Origin: Psychroflexus salarius
GTDB lineage: Bacteria; Bacteroidota; Bacteroidia; Flavobacteriales; Flavobacteriaceae
Reading direction: 5' to 3'
NCBI RefSeq assembly: GCF_900129035.1
Contig: NZ_FQTW01000009.1
Location: forward strand, 1-64,000
DNA length: 64,000 nt
The stretch's first letter is position 1. Every line of letters starts with the position of its first letter. Made by a program: the position numbers and the translations under genes. Below are positions 8,084-17,613 of the stretch, in pieces. A model generated the notes under the pieces. It saw only the letters and a program-made list of their open reading frames with translations. It was not told the DNA's origin and searched no databases.

Positions 8084-9413
8084 AGACTTTGTTGAAAAAA
8101 TTCAACTTCTTGTTGAAGAGCATAATAATGATGAACTATTACTGCATTTAGAAGAATTACACCACGCCGATATTGCCGAAATTTTAGATGAATTAAGTCT
8201 TGATGAAGCAACTTATATCATTAAACTATTAGATTCAGATAAAACGGCTGAAGTCTTAATGGAAATTGATGAAGATGATCGGGAAAAAGTGCTTCAAAAC
8301 TTAAATGCGCAAGAAATTGCCGATGAGATTGAAGAAATGGATACCGATGATGCAGCCGATATTATTGCCGAGCTTGACCGCGATATTCAGCAAGAAGTCA
8401 TTAACAATATTACAGACCGAGACCACGCTAAAGATATTATTGAGCTATTGCGTTATGATGAAGACTCAGCAGGTGGTTTAATGGCTAAAGAGTTAATTAA
8501 AGTTAATGAAAATTGGAGCGTTACTGGTTGTATGGAAGAAATGCGCTCTCAAGGAGAGAATGTAACTCGTGTCCATTCAATTTACGTCGTTGATAATAAA
8601 GGTAAACTTAAAGGCCGACTGTCTTTAAAAGATTTAATCACCGCTCCAAAAGATGCTCATATAGCTGACGTTTATATTACAAAAGTAGATTATGTAAATG
8701 TGCATACAACTGGTGAAGAAGTTGCCAGAATCATGCAAAAATATGACTTAGAAGCGATTCCTGTTGTAGATGAATTAGGAAGGTTAGTTGGTCGTGTTAC
8801 CATTGATGACATTGTTGATTTTATTCGAGAAGAAGCTGAAAAAGATTACCAAATGGCTGCTGGTATTTCTGAAGATGTTCAAGCCGATGATGGTTTAATA
8901 CAACTTACACGCGCACGTTTACCTTGGTTAATTTTAGGCTTATTAGGTGGTTTAGGTGCTGTTTATGTGATGCAAGGTTTTGATGAAGCTTTAAAAGATT
9001 ATCAGGTTCTATTTTTCTTTACACCTTTAATTGCAGCGATGGCTGGTAATGTTGGCGTACAATCTAGTGCAATAATTGTTCAAGGTTTAGCCAACGATTC
9101 TTTGAAAGAAAGCTTATTTAGTCGATTATTAAAAGAGGTTAGCTTGGGCTTAATAAATGGTATTGCTTTAGGCTTATTGGTTATGGTTTTTGGGTTTATA
9201 ACAGCTTTACCACAATTAGTTAGTATTACTGTTGCAGTTTCTATTTTATCAGTGATTTTAGTGGCGGCTTTAATTGGAACTTTTGTCCCTATTATTTTAC
9301 ATAAGCGCGGTATTGACCCAGCTATTGCAACAGGACCTTTTATTACGACTAGTAATGATATTTTCGGTATTTTTTTATTCTTCTATATCTCAAAACTCAT
9401 ACTTGGTTTTTAG
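8064..9413 (+). CDS. mgtE: Magnesium transporter MgtE
   Basis: 449 aa. The order is that of MgtE: an acidic N-terminal superhelical domain (about 1-125, with [16 protein letters not shown] and repeated DE/ADI segments), two CBS domains (about 128-255, for example [20 protein letters not shown] and [20 protein letters not shown]), then five hydrophobic segments from about residue 285. The acidic cytoplasmic domain senses Mg and gates the inner-membrane channel. It overlaps rsmA by 20 bp and abuts the thioesterase gene with no gap, so it sits mid-operon. Confidence 0.95.
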   Translation: MQFQISKDFVEKIQLLVEEHNNDELLLHLEELHHADIAEILDELSLDEATYIIKLLDSDKTAEVLMEIDEDDREKVLQNLNAQEIADEIEEMDTDDAADIIAELDRDIQQEVINNITDRDHAKDIIELLRYDEDSAGGLMAKELIKVNENWSVTGCMEEMRSQGENVTRVHSIYVVDNKGKLKGRLSLKDLITAPKDAHIADVYITKVDYVNVHTTGEEVARIMQKYDLEAIPVVDELGRLVGRVTIDDIVDFIREEAEKDYQMAAGISEDVQADDGLIQLTRARLPWLILGLLGGLGAVYVMQGFDEALKDYQVLFFFTPLIAAMAGNVGVQSSAIIVQGLANDSLKESLFSRLLKEVSLGLINGIALGLLVMVFGFITALPQLVSITVAVSILSVILVAALIGTFVPIILHKRGIDPAIATGPFITTSNDIFGIFLFFYISKLILGF

Positions 9414-9803
9414 GTGAAGGCTAAAAAATTCACATACAACTATCAAATTACTTCTACTGACTTAGATGAACTCAATCACTTAAATAATATTCGGTCGATT
9501 GAGCTAATTTTAGATGCAGCAAAGCAACATTGGGAGCAGTTAGCTTCAACTAAGCTGAAGTCAGAGTTTGCCTGGTTTTTAGTTGAACACCACATCAAGT
9601 ATAAATCTCAAGGTTTTTTAGGTGATCAATTAAAGCTTGTGACTTGGGTTGAAAACACATCTGCTATAAAATCAGTTAGAATTGTTGAAGTTTATCGTGA
9701 TGATACACTTCTAACAACTTCAACCACAACTTGGTGTTTGGTTAATCAAGCAACTAAAACTTTAAGTAAAATTCCACCTGAGATTTTAAGCTTGTTCGAT
9801 TAA
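9414..9803 (+). CDS. Acyl-CoA thioesterase, hotdog fold (4-hydroxybenzoyl-CoA thioesterase-like)
   Basis: 129 aa, typical of the YbgC/4HBT family. The N-terminal block TSTDLDELNHLNNIRSIELI corresponds to the family's DxxGHxNN catalytic-loop region, with Asp and His-Leu-Asn-Asn retained. VEHHIKYKSQGFLGDQLKLVTWV is the central helix-strand. It probably hydrolyses an acyl-CoA; the substrate is unknown. The start is GTG directly after the mgtE stop (TAGGTG), so translation is coupled. It ends the rsmA-mgtE string; lipB follows with its own promoter. Confidence 0.85.
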   Translation: MKAKKFTYNYQITSTDLDELNHLNNIRSIELILDAAKQHWEQLASTKLKSEFAWFLVEHHIKYKSQGFLGDQLKLVTWVENTSAIKSVRIVEVYRDDTLLTTSTTTWCLVNQATKTLSKIPPEILSLFD

Positions 9804-9852
9804 ACCTCATAAGCTTTCTTTAAAATGAAATCTAAACTCAATTTAAGATACT

Positions 9853-9860
9853 TACCTTTG
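9853..9860 (+). promoter_or_regulatory. -7 promoter element for lipB
   Basis: TACCTTTG matches TAnnTTTG, 16 bp before the lipB ATG. It separates lipB transcription from the upstream operon. Confidence 0.55.
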
Positions 9861-9876
9861 TACTTCAATTTTAGTT

Positions 9877-10596
9877 ATGAGTAAAGATGTCATTTTTCAA
9901 GATTTAGCATTACGTGATTATAAAGAAACTTGGGACTACCAAGAAGATTTATTTCAGCAGATACTTGATATAAAAATTAAAAATAGGCGAGAAAATACGC
10001 AATTACCTACTCAAAATCACCTGTTATTTGTTGAGCATCCGCATGTGTACACTTTAGGTAAAAGTGGCGATTTAAAAAATTTGCTTTTAAACGAAGCTCA
10101 GCTCAAAGAAAAAAACGCAACATTTTATAAAATTAATCGCGGAGGCGACATCACTTATCACGGTCCAGGACAATTGGTAGGTTACCCTATTTTAGATCTT
10201 GAAAACTTTTTTACTGATATACATCGCTACTTAAGAACTTTAGAAGAAGTGATTATTTTAACACTAAAAGATTATGGTTTAAAAGCCGAACGAAGTAAAG
10301 GTGAAACAGGCGTTTGGCTTGATGTAGGAACACCATTTGCGCGTAAAATTTGCGCTATGGGTGTTCGCGCATCTCGTTGGGTTACCATGCATGGTTTTGC
10401 GCTTAATGCTAATGCTGATTTAGGTTATTTTGATAATATTGTGCCTTGCGGAATTCAAGATAAAGCGGTTACTTCATTAAACGTAGAGCTTGGTGAAAAA
10501 GAGGTAAACATCAATGAAGTTAAAACTAAAGTTAAGCATTATTTTGAAGATTTATTTGAAGCTCAATTAACCCGAAAAACTTCAACTAATCGCTAA
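9877..10596 (+). CDS. lipB: Lipoyl(octanoyl) transferase
   Basis: 239 aa. The signature NRGGDITYHGPGQLVGYPIL is near residues 86-105. The catalytic Lys and Cys are seen in FARKICAMGVRASRW and NIVPCGIQDKAVTSL. It moves octanoate from acyl carrier protein to lipoyl domains of 2-oxoacid dehydrogenases, the first step of endogenous lipoate synthesis. No lipA is nearby. The 3' end overlaps the convergent 814-aa lipoprotein gene by 11 bp. Confidence 0.96.
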   Translation: MSKDVIFQDLALRDYKETWDYQEDLFQQILDIKIKNRRENTQLPTQNHLLFVEHPHVYTLGKSGDLKNLLLNEAQLKEKNATFYKINRGGDITYHGPGQLVGYPILDLENFFTDIHRYLRTLEEVIILTLKDYGLKAERSKGETGVWLDVGTPFARKICAMGVRASRWVTMHGFALNANADLGYFDNIVPCGIQDKAVTSLNVELGEKEVNINEVKTKVKHYFEDLFEAQLTRKTSTNR

Positions 10597-13030
10597 ATTG
10601 ATAAACTAAAATTGATTGCTCGTCACCTTGAGTTATAAATTCGTATTGATTTGGTGCTAGTTCACGTAATTCAATTTCAGAAGTAGCATAAATAGGGAAG
10701 CCATCTATTAATTCGCCCTCACTATTTAGTAAATATAGTTGCTGGCTCTGCTCATCAACCACCGAAATAAAAACAGTATTGCGCATTTCATGTAGCTTAG
10801 GCCTGAGATACAAGCCATAATCTAACTGAACTTCTTCTGTGTTAATTTGAAGTTTATTTTCAGACAAACTCACATAATGCTGTTTATTGGCAGTAAAATA
10901 GTGATTACTAAACCAATTTTGAGGACTCAAATTAACTTTGCCATCAGTCTCTATAGTGACCAATTCACTATTATTTGATGTTCCTATAAATTGGTTACCA
11001 AATTTATAAAAAGCATTGTTACTTGGTACAAACTTTTGGTTTGGTTTAACGCGAATGTCTCCGGTTCGATCTAAAATAAAAAGCTGATTTTCAGTTTGGG
11101 CTAAAATATAGTCTTTTGAATCAATTCTAATGTGTTTTGGTGCTTGTGTAATATTTGATTTAGGAACTTTAAACTCAAAACCTTTCACAAGTTTAGCATC
11201 TTTATTATATATTTTTATTTGGCTACCTTGTGTCACCACAAATCGGTGGCGACCATTATTGCTGTAATCAAATAATTGTAATCCTTTTGTGATGGGTTGT
11301 TTAAAACTTATAGGAAAACGACTAACCTCATTGCCATTTTTATCTAAAACATAAAGCTTATTTTGGGTTGTGAAAGCCAGTTGTAAACGTGTATTTTTAT
11401 AAATATCAAGGCTTTTAATTTTGCCAACAATTTTACTGTCGAGTTGTTTTTGCCAAATTTCACGACCTTTAGAGTCAATAAGATGCAACACATTAGCTTG
11501 ATCTTGGTATACAATGTCATGTTGTTGTGTACGCCAGTTAACAAAGTATTGCGGTGGCATTGCTAAGTTGTGCTGCTGTTTTAATCGATTAACCTTTAAA
11601 CTAGTTTTAGAAGAATTTACCGCAGATTGACTGTAAGCATTGACTAAAGTATACTGGTCTTGGAGGTCTAGCTGAATTAAACTTAAATTAAAACCCTTAG
11701 GTTGAAGTTGTTTCCATGCGTTTGGGTGTTCTTGACTAATTGAAGCTAAATGCGGTAATAAATTTTCATTTAAGCTGCCCAGTTGAAGTGTGTAAGAAGA
11801 TTTTAATTGATCGCGGCTGTCTTTAAAGTAATCGGTTTCAGCTAAAGTGGCATTATTTTTTATATTGACTAAGGTATTTTCTAAGGTTTCTAGATCTTTG
11901 CTAAATAAAAAATGTCCTTTAAATTTGGTTACAAATTTTGGTGTAAAATTTTTAATTAATGGGCTAAAGTGGGTGAATGCATCAAACTTATCTAATTCAT
12001 AAATTTGTTCACCTCTAAAACCTTCATTAGGTTTTAAGTCATTTAAAAACTGCTCTTCAAAGCCAAGTACATCTTTTGGCATATAATCTATACAAATCGA
12101 TGTATTAGTATAAGTAACACTTAGATCAGCCGGAAAATCTTCAATGGGGTGAGAGATGATTTCGCTTGTATAGCCTAGGTTTCTTCGGCGGTCTTGAAAA
12201 CTTTTAAAATCAGATATGCTAAAATTGTAAAAATAAGTTGAATTTAACGGGATAGCTTCAGCAAATTTTGTGCTATTGTTAAGCTCATCACCTAAAACTT
12301 CAATTAAAACTTGTTGACCATCAGAAGGTAAAATAACACCATTAGCCATGATATCTTCAGTGTTAATTTCTAAATCTAAAACAGCCCATTCACCTAATTC
12401 ACCATAAACTGAAGCAGAGCTTTTAAACAGATGTTGGTGGAGTTGTGGGAGTCGCGTTAGGTTTACAAACAGAGAATGTTGACTATTGCTACTTGCTTTT
12501 AAGGCTTTATAAAAACTCGCTTCTAGCTTAATATTATTATTGTGACTGCGAATAATATTTTCTAGCGTTAAACGCGAACTACTTATAAGTTTTATGTTAT
12601 TAAGTTGCGTACTATAAAATGAGTCATTATCAATGCTAATTTCATTTAAATTAGTTCCGTCGTACTTTAAACTTTTTTGGTTGTTAATCAAACCTGTTTT
12701 AACGAGTGTTTCGGTTGAGTTGGTTATAAATGTATAGGCAAAACTATCACTGCCAATGCTAGAAATGCTTAACATTCCACCTAAACCTGAATTAACATGA
12801 GACAACAATTGAAGTTGTTGCTGAAGGTCAATAATCAATTTATTGTCAAGATTTTGCTTAATGAAGCTGTTAGTCGACAAATCGGTTTGAAGCTGCTTAA
12901 CCGTTTCAAATTCAAAAACCAAGATACTTTTTGGTGGTAATGCATCAGCTAAAGCAATGGTTTTTGTAGATGTTGAGTTGCTACAACTTATTAAAAGTAT
13001 AACTAGAATTAATTGAAAAAGCCTTAACAT
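10586..13030 (-). CDS. Large lipoprotein with C-terminal beta-propeller-like region, function unknown
   Basis: 814 aa. MLRLFQLILVILLISCSNS is a lipoprotein signal with lipobox LISC, so it is lipid-anchored, probably periplasmic. The N-terminal 460 residues resemble nothing I can name. From about residue 490 the sequence shows short repeated strands of PQQ or FG-GAP type: VLHLIDSKGREIWQKQL, KLYVLDKNGNEVSRFPI, QIKIYNKDAKLVKGF, QLFILDRTGDIRV and QLYLLNSEGELIDGFPI, which suggests a beta-propeller. It lies upstream of nothing on its strand except convergent lipB and downstream of rnhB. It appears to be a conserved flavobacterial neighbour of rnhB; the role is unknown. Confidence 0.75.
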   Translation of the reverse strand: MLRLFQLILVILLISCSNSTSTKTIALADALPPKSILVFEFETVKQLQTDLSTNSFIKQNLDNKLIIDLQQQLQLLSHVNSGLGGMLSISSIGSDSFAYTFITNSTETLVKTGLINNQKSLKYDGTNLNEISIDNDSFYSTQLNNIKLISSSRLTLENIIRSHNNNIKLEASFYKALKASSNSQHSLFVNLTRLPQLHQHLFKSSASVYGELGEWAVLDLEINTEDIMANGVILPSDGQQVLIEVLGDELNNSTKFAEAIPLNSTYFYNFSISDFKSFQDRRRNLGYTSEIISHPIEDFPADLSVTYTNTSICIDYMPKDVLGFEEQFLNDLKPNEGFRGEQIYELDKFDAFTHFSPLIKNFTPKFVTKFKGHFLFSKDLETLENTLVNIKNNATLAETDYFKDSRDQLKSSYTLQLGSLNENLLPHLASISQEHPNAWKQLQPKGFNLSLIQLDLQDQYTLVNAYSQSAVNSSKTSLKVNRLKQQHNLAMPPQYFVNWRTQQHDIVYQDQANVLHLIDSKGREIWQKQLDSKIVGKIKSLDIYKNTRLQLAFTTQNKLYVLDKNGNEVSRFPISFKQPITKGLQLFDYSNNGRHRFVVTQGSQIKIYNKDAKLVKGFEFKVPKSNITQAPKHIRIDSKDYILAQTENQLFILDRTGDIRVKPNQKFVPSNNAFYKFGNQFIGTSNNSELVTIETDGKVNLSPQNWFSNHYFTANKQHYVSLSENKLQINTEEVQLDYGLYLRPKLHEMRNTVFISVVDEQSQQLYLLNSEGELIDGFPIYATSEIELRELAPNQYEFITQGDEQSILVYQFSD

Positions 13031-13111
13031 AATACTTATAATTAATCAACAAATTTACACATTCAAATTGCAATTTGGTCTGATATTAAACAGCATTTTA
13101 AGTCAACTTTT

Positions 13112-13711
13112 TTAAAAATCAAGACTCAATTGTTCCGGTAATAACTTAAAGCTTTTTCTGTGGTAGTCAGTTACGCCAAACTGCCTTATAGCATCGCGAT
13201 GTGATTTTGTAGGGTAACCCATATTTTGTTGCCAAGCGTATTCAGGATGTTGCTGACCGATGTTTAGCATGTAGGCATCACGTGCGGTCTTAGCTAATAC
13301 TGAAGCCGCAGCAATGTTTAAATATTTTCCATCACCTTTAATTACACATTGATGCATGATGTTTTTATAAGCTTTAAATTTATTTCCATCTACAGCAATA
13401 AATTCAGGTTGAGGTTGAAGTTGTTCAATTGCGCGATGCATAGCTAAAATTGAAGCATTTAAAATGTTGATTTCGTCAATTTCAGCCATCATCACATGAG
13501 CTATACCATAACTTATGGCTTCTTGTTTTATAAGAGGCTCAAGCTGTTCGCGCTTGGTTTTGCTTAGTTGCTTAGAATCGTTAAGCCATTCGTGTTTAAA
13601 ATGTTTCGGTAAAATAACAGCAGCTGCAGTTACAGGACCAGCTAGGCAACCACGACCAGCCTCATCGGTACCACATTCAAGCAATTGCTGTTGATATTGA
13701 AGTTTAAGCAT
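13112..13711 (-). CDS. rnhB: Ribonuclease HII
   Basis: 199 aa from the chosen start MLKLQYQQQLLE. The signature CGTDEAGRGCLAGPVTAAAV supplies the first two catalytic acids. ILNASILAMHRAI, IAVDGNK and AAASVLAKTARDAYM follow the family order. It removes ribonucleotides and RNA primers from RNA-DNA hybrids. An in-frame ATG five codons upstream (13726) exists, but a perfect -7 element TATTTTTG occupies exactly that stretch, so the downstream ATG is the better start and the mRNA may be almost leaderless. Confidence 0.94.
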   Translation of the reverse strand: MLKLQYQQQLLECGTDEAGRGCLAGPVTAAAVILPKHFKHEWLNDSKQLSKTKREQLEPLIKQEAISYGIAHVMMAEIDEINILNASILAMHRAIEQLQPQPEFIAVDGNKFKAYKNIMHQCVIKGDGKYLNIAAASVLAKTARDAYMLNIGQQHPEYAWQQNMGYPTKSHRDAIRQFGVTDYHRKSFKLLPEQLSLDF

Positions 13712-13715
13712 GATA

Positions 13716-13723
13716 CAAAAATA
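13716..13723 (-). promoter_or_regulatory. -7 promoter element for rnhB, 4 bp from the start codon
   Basis: The minus strand reads TATTTTTG, a TAnnTTTG match, followed by GTATC... into the chosen ATG. If transcription starts about 5-7 bp downstream, the message begins at or next to the start codon. Confidence 0.5.
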
Positions 13724-13783
13724 CATTTTATTCTATTTTTATAGCTTGTAAAACAAATCCCAAATGCATTCGTTAAAAATTGG

Positions 13784-13791
13784 TACTTTTG
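13784..13791 (+). promoter_or_regulatory. -7 promoter element for the putative porin gene
   Basis: TACTTTTG matches TAnnTTTG and lies 14 bp before the first ATG. It diverges from the rnhB promoter about 60 bp away. Confidence 0.55.
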
Positions 13792-13805
13792 CGCTTTAAT
13801 TTTTA

Positions 13806-15791
13806 ATGATGAGGTTACTCTTTTTAGCTGTTTTACTTTTTATCGTAGCTCAAACTTCTGCCCAACGTAAGCTAGGTGGTAACGCTCAAGGAAAAACACC
13901 TGTTAAAGGACTTGATATTAATGAGAAAAAGGATGATGATAAAAATAAAAAAGAAATTAAAGATATTGACGTTAGTGTAAGCGATTACAAACAAATTTTA
14001 GCCAATGGCGATACGATTAGTTTAGATACGACATTAACTATTCGCAAGTACTATAAATATAATTATTTACGTCGTGATGACTTTGGTTTGTTGCCTTTTC
14101 AGAACATTGGGCGCCAATTTAATGCGCTTACTCGTGATTTTAGCACAGTGACACAAAACCCAGAATTCGGCGCCAGTGCAAAGCATTTCAACTTTATGGA
14201 AGCTCGTGATATTAGCTATTACCACGTACCAACACCACTTACCGAATTTTATTTTAAAACCGTATTTCAGCAAGGTCAAAATGTTGATGCCTTTTTTACA
14301 ACTAACATTAAGCCTGAACTTAATTTATCAATCGCCTACAAAGGTTTAAGATCCTTAGGTAATTACCAAAACAGTTTAACGAGTACCGGAAATTTACGGA
14401 TGACTTTGAGTTATCAATCTAAAGATGAACGTTATTTTGCACGAACACATTTTGTTTCTCAAGATTTAATGAATCAAGAAAATGGTGGAATGACAGCTGA
14501 AGCAGTTCAATTTTATATAGATCAGTTGCCTGAATATGATAACCGTTCTTCGGTAGCTATGCAATATGAAAATGCAGAATCAACTTTGTACGGAAAACGC
14601 TTCTACGTAGACCAAGCTTATAAATTGAAACCAAGTCTTGACTCGACGTCTTCAGCTGAAGTTACTGCGTTTCATAAGTTGAATTTTTCAGATAAGGAAT
14701 ATCAGTTCCAACAAACAGAAGCCACATCAATTTATGGTGAAGCTTTCGAAAACTCCAATCTTTACGATGAAGTTGAATATCAATATGTTCGCAATCAGTT
14801 AGGTCTGAGTTACCAACAGAAATTTTTAGGCAAACTCAGCGGATTTATAGAGCATACCAATTACAATTATGGGTTTAATTCTATTGTACTTCAAGATAAC
14901 AGCAATATAATACCCAACCGAATTAATGAAGATGTTTTGGCAATAGGTGGCGACTATTTTACACAGTTTGGCAACTTCAATTTTAAGACCAATGCCACAC
15001 TTAATTTACATGACACCTTCAAAGGTTATGATGTAAATGTATCCTCCAGTTATCAATTAGATTCAACATCTACTGTTTCAGCACGACTAAAAATAAATTC
15101 AGCATTGCCAAATTTCAATTTTTTATTGTATCAAAGTGATTATAAAAATTACAATTGGTACAATCCTAATTTTGATAATCAAAACTTACAGCAGTTACAA
15201 CTTCAGCTTGCATCTGAACGTCTTGGAACTTATAAATTAAGCTATCAGCGCATTGATAATTATACTTATTTCGGATTGATAGATAATCCAGATGCCACAG
15301 CAAGTGCAGATACGCTGGTACGGCCAATGCAAAGTGAGGCACAAGTTCAATACCTTAAATTTAAGGTACAAAAAGACTTTAAAGTTGGTAAGTTTGGGTT
15401 AGCTAACGATGTGATTTACCAACAAGTTTTGTCTGGCGAATCGGCTTTTCGGGTTCCTGAATTAGTGACACGCCAATCTTTATACTACCAAGATTATTGG
15501 TTTAAAAAGGCCTTGTTTTTGCAAACTGGAATCACATTTAATTATTTCACAGATTTTCAATCTAATGCTTACGACCCGATTTTGTCTGAATTTTTTGTCA
15601 ATAATCAAGATTTTAAAAGCTTTTATACAGCAGACATCTTTTTTAATGCAAAAGTAAGAACGGCAAGAATCTATTTCAAGTTTGAAAATTTTCCAACCAT
15701 ATTTCAAGGAAACACCAACTTTGCAGCACCAAATTATGCCTACCGCGATTTTGTTATACGGTTTGGTTTGGTATGGAATTTATTTTTGTGA
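13806..15791 (+). CDS. Putative porin (DUF4289/Porin_10-like outer-membrane beta-barrel)
   Basis: 661 aa. Signal peptide MMRLLFLAVLLFIVAQTSAQ, then a Lys/Asp-rich linker (about 24-60). After that come long runs of alternating polar/aromatic strands, such as YHVPTPLTEFYFKTVF and GTYKLSYQRIDNYTYFGLI, ending in VIRFGLVWNLFL, a typical C-terminal barrel strand with terminal aromatic and hydrophobic residues. It matches the flavobacterial putative-porin family that often sits divergent from rnhB. The cargo is unknown. ATG at 13806 or 13809 could be the start; both give the same signal peptide. Confidence 0.82.
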   Translation: MMRLLFLAVLLFIVAQTSAQRKLGGNAQGKTPVKGLDINEKKDDDKNKKEIKDIDVSVSDYKQILANGDTISLDTTLTIRKYYKYNYLRRDDFGLLPFQNIGRQFNALTRDFSTVTQNPEFGASAKHFNFMEARDISYYHVPTPLTEFYFKTVFQQGQNVDAFFTTNIKPELNLSIAYKGLRSLGNYQNSLTSTGNLRMTLSYQSKDERYFARTHFVSQDLMNQENGGMTAEAVQFYIDQLPEYDNRSSVAMQYENAESTLYGKRFYVDQAYKLKPSLDSTSSAEVTAFHKLNFSDKEYQFQQTEATSIYGEAFENSNLYDEVEYQYVRNQLGLSYQQKFLGKLSGFIEHTNYNYGFNSIVLQDNSNIIPNRINEDVLAIGGDYFTQFGNFNFKTNATLNLHDTFKGYDVNVSSSYQLDSTSTVSARLKINSALPNFNFLLYQSDYKNYNWYNPNFDNQNLQQLQLQLASERLGTYKLSYQRIDNYTYFGLIDNPDATASADTLVRPMQSEAQVQYLKFKVQKDFKVGKFGLANDVIYQQVLSGESAFRVPELVTRQSLYYQDYWFKKALFLQTGITFNYFTDFQSNAYDPILSEFFVNNQDFKSFYTADIFFNAKVRTARIYFKFENFPTIFQGNTNFAAPNYAYRDFVIRFGLVWNLFL

Positions 15792-15872
15792 TAACACTAA
15801 TTTAATATACTGCGTTACTGAAGTGTTTTGTGCTATGAGACCTAAAGCTTAATTTTACAAAAAAAAGCTTCA

Positions 15873-17108
15873 ATGCCGCAAAAGCAACTTTTAATAATTG
15901 GTTATGTTTGGCCAGAACCGAATTCATCTGCGGCCGGAAGTCGCATGATGCAGCTGATTAGCTTATTTTTGAGCAAAGGCTTTAAAATAACTTACGCATC
16001 ACCAGCAAAAACCACAGATTATACCGAAGATTTAACAAAGCTTGGTGTTGAGATTGCCAATATTAAAGCCAATGATTCTAGTGTAGATCAATTTTTAAAA
16101 GCTTTACAACCAACTCATGTATTGTTTGACCGATTTATGATGGAAGAGCAATTTGGATGGCGAGTAGCTGAAGTTGTCCCGGAAGCCATTCGAATTTTAG
16201 ATACTGAAGATTTACATTTTTTTAGACGAGCAAGACAACAAGCATATAAGTCAAAACAAAGTTTTAAAACCAATTTTTTATTTACAGCTGAAGCTAAACG
16301 AGAAATCGCTTCAATTTATCGTTGTGACCTTAGTTTAATTATTTCTCAAGCCGAGTTAAACCTTTTAAAAACACAATTTAAAATAGATAAGCGCTTGTTG
16401 TTATACCTTCCTTTTTTAGTAGATTATAAGCGTTTAAAAGAACGAGATTTACCATTATTTCAAGAACGGCAAGATTTTATAAGCATTGGTAATTTTTTAC
16501 ATCCGCCGAATTACGACCAAGTATTATATTTAAAAGAAGATATTTGGCCTTTAATTAAGGCTGAGTTACCTGAAGCAAAGTTGCACGTTTATGGTGCGTA
16601 CACCTCGCAAAAAGTAGAGCAATTGCACCAAGCATCAGAGGGTTTTTTAATTCATGGTCGCGCTGAACATGCCATAAACACAGTCAAGCATGCTAAAGTA
16701 TTGCTAGCGCCATTACGATTTGGTGCGGGCTTAAAAGGAAAATTTATTGATAGTATGCGTGCTGGAACGCCTGCAGTAACTACAACCATTGGTGCAGAAG
16801 GTTTGTGCGGCGATTTACCTTGGTGTGGCGAAATAGCTAATGAAGCTAAAAGCTTTGCGGAACAAGCAGTAAAATTATATCAAAACGAAAAGCGTTGGCA
16901 TAAAACACAGTCTAATGGATTTAAATTACTGGAAGAACGCTTTAGGTTGCAAAAATTTAAACCAACCGTGTTTAAACGCTTACAAAAAATTGAAGCAGAA
17001 TTACATAAACATCGTCAGAATAACTTTGTCGGTCAAATGTTGATGCATCATAGCTTACAAAGTACAAAATATATGTCGCGCTGGATTGAGCTTAAATCTC
17101 AAACTTAA
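15873..17108 (+). CDS. Glycosyltransferase, GT-B fold (family 4-like)
   Basis: 411 aa. The N-terminal domain opens LLIIGYVWPEPNSSAAGSRM, the donor-side GT-B pattern with small residues after the first strand. The C-terminal domain has FISIGNFLHPPNYDQVLYL, LPEAKLHVYGAY and then LLAPLRFGAGLKGKFIDSM, which resembles the E/G-rich nucleotide-sugar-binding region of GT4 enzymes (here APLRFGAGLKGK). It probably transfers a sugar in surface polysaccharide or glycolipid synthesis. It stands alone with no glycan cluster nearby, so the acceptor is unknown. It is preceded by an AAGCTTAATTTT string like that in the 61-bp repeat. Confidence 0.82.
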   Translation: MPQKQLLIIGYVWPEPNSSAAGSRMMQLISLFLSKGFKITYASPAKTTDYTEDLTKLGVEIANIKANDSSVDQFLKALQPTHVLFDRFMMEEQFGWRVAEVVPEAIRILDTEDLHFFRRARQQAYKSKQSFKTNFLFTAEAKREIASIYRCDLSLIISQAELNLLKTQFKIDKRLLLYLPFLVDYKRLKERDLPLFQERQDFISIGNFLHPPNYDQVLYLKEDIWPLIKAELPEAKLHVYGAYTSQKVEQLHQASEGFLIHGRAEHAINTVKHAKVLLAPLRFGAGLKGKFIDSMRAGTPAVTTTIGAEGLCGDLPWCGEIANEAKSFAEQAVKLYQNEKRWHKTQSNGFKLLEERFRLQKFKPTVFKRLQKIEAELHKHRQNNFVGQMLMHHSLQSTKYMSRWIELKSQT

Positions 17109-17115
17109 GTGAGAT

Positions 17116-17319
17116 TTATTTACGCTTACATGTTTTTACACCTAGAATTGTATAAAGTGGACAAAAACTAATAATGCTCGTCAATACAAATACACCTGCA
17201 AAAACAAGTAAAATAACACCTAGCGTTCCAGAAATAATATCCTGCGTAAATAAACCAATAATCACAGCCGCAATTAAAAAGCGCACCAACTTATCGGCAG
17301 TTCCCATATTCTTATTCAT
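17116..17319 (-). CDS. DUF2892 (YgaP transmembrane-like) protein
   Basis: 67 aa. MNKNMGTADKLVRFLIAAVI begins the domain, which has two hydrophobic segments (about 12-31 and 34-50). It ends in FCPLYTILGVKTCKRK, the CPLYxxLGxxTC motif typical of DUF2892, also found as the membrane part of YgaP-type rhodanese proteins. Here it lacks the rhodanese domain. It is an inner-membrane protein of unknown role. It faces the glycosyltransferase gene, with 7 bp between the two stop codons. Confidence 0.85.
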   Translation of the reverse strand: MNKNMGTADKLVRFLIAAVIIGLFTQDIISGTLGVILLVFAGVFVLTSIISFCPLYTILGVKTCKRK

Positions 17320-17453
17320 ATTAATTCAATTTAGATTTATAACTAAAGATACGAAAAAATGATAACTTCAGTTTAGATAGCTTTCAGTTGACTAAATACT
17401 TCTAAAATCAGCTATTTATTTTTATTTGAAAACTTCTGTTCTGAGTATTGTCC

Positions 17454-17585
17454 TAAAAAATAAAATCCTAACAAAGGCACAAACATATATTTAGCTGATG
17501 CTTCAAGTAAATTTAGCTCGTTTAAGCTTAATAATATAATTGCTATTAAAACAATGGCGATGCTGTTAAAAATGGTTTTGTTCAT
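17454..17585 (-). CDS. Small hydrophobic protein, possibly frameshifted
   Basis: 43 aa: a hydrophobic segment (IAIVLIAIILLSL), a short amphipathic stretch and a second hydrophobic end (MFVPLLGFYF) before TAG. If one extra T is assumed in the TTTTT run just before the stop, the frame continues LGQYSEQKFSNKNK and stops, giving a more usual two-segment membrane protein with a charged tail. It lies 28 bp after the DUF4199 gene on the same strand, which favours a real gene. No family is recognised. Confidence 0.4.
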
Positions 17586-17613
17586 GATTGTGCTGTTTTT
17601 TGAGGAGTTCTAT

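Noticed and set aside
13712..13726. Five extra N-terminal codons for rnhB
   Set aside because: They coincide with a perfect -7 promoter element and have no homologous character, so the downstream ATG is preferred.
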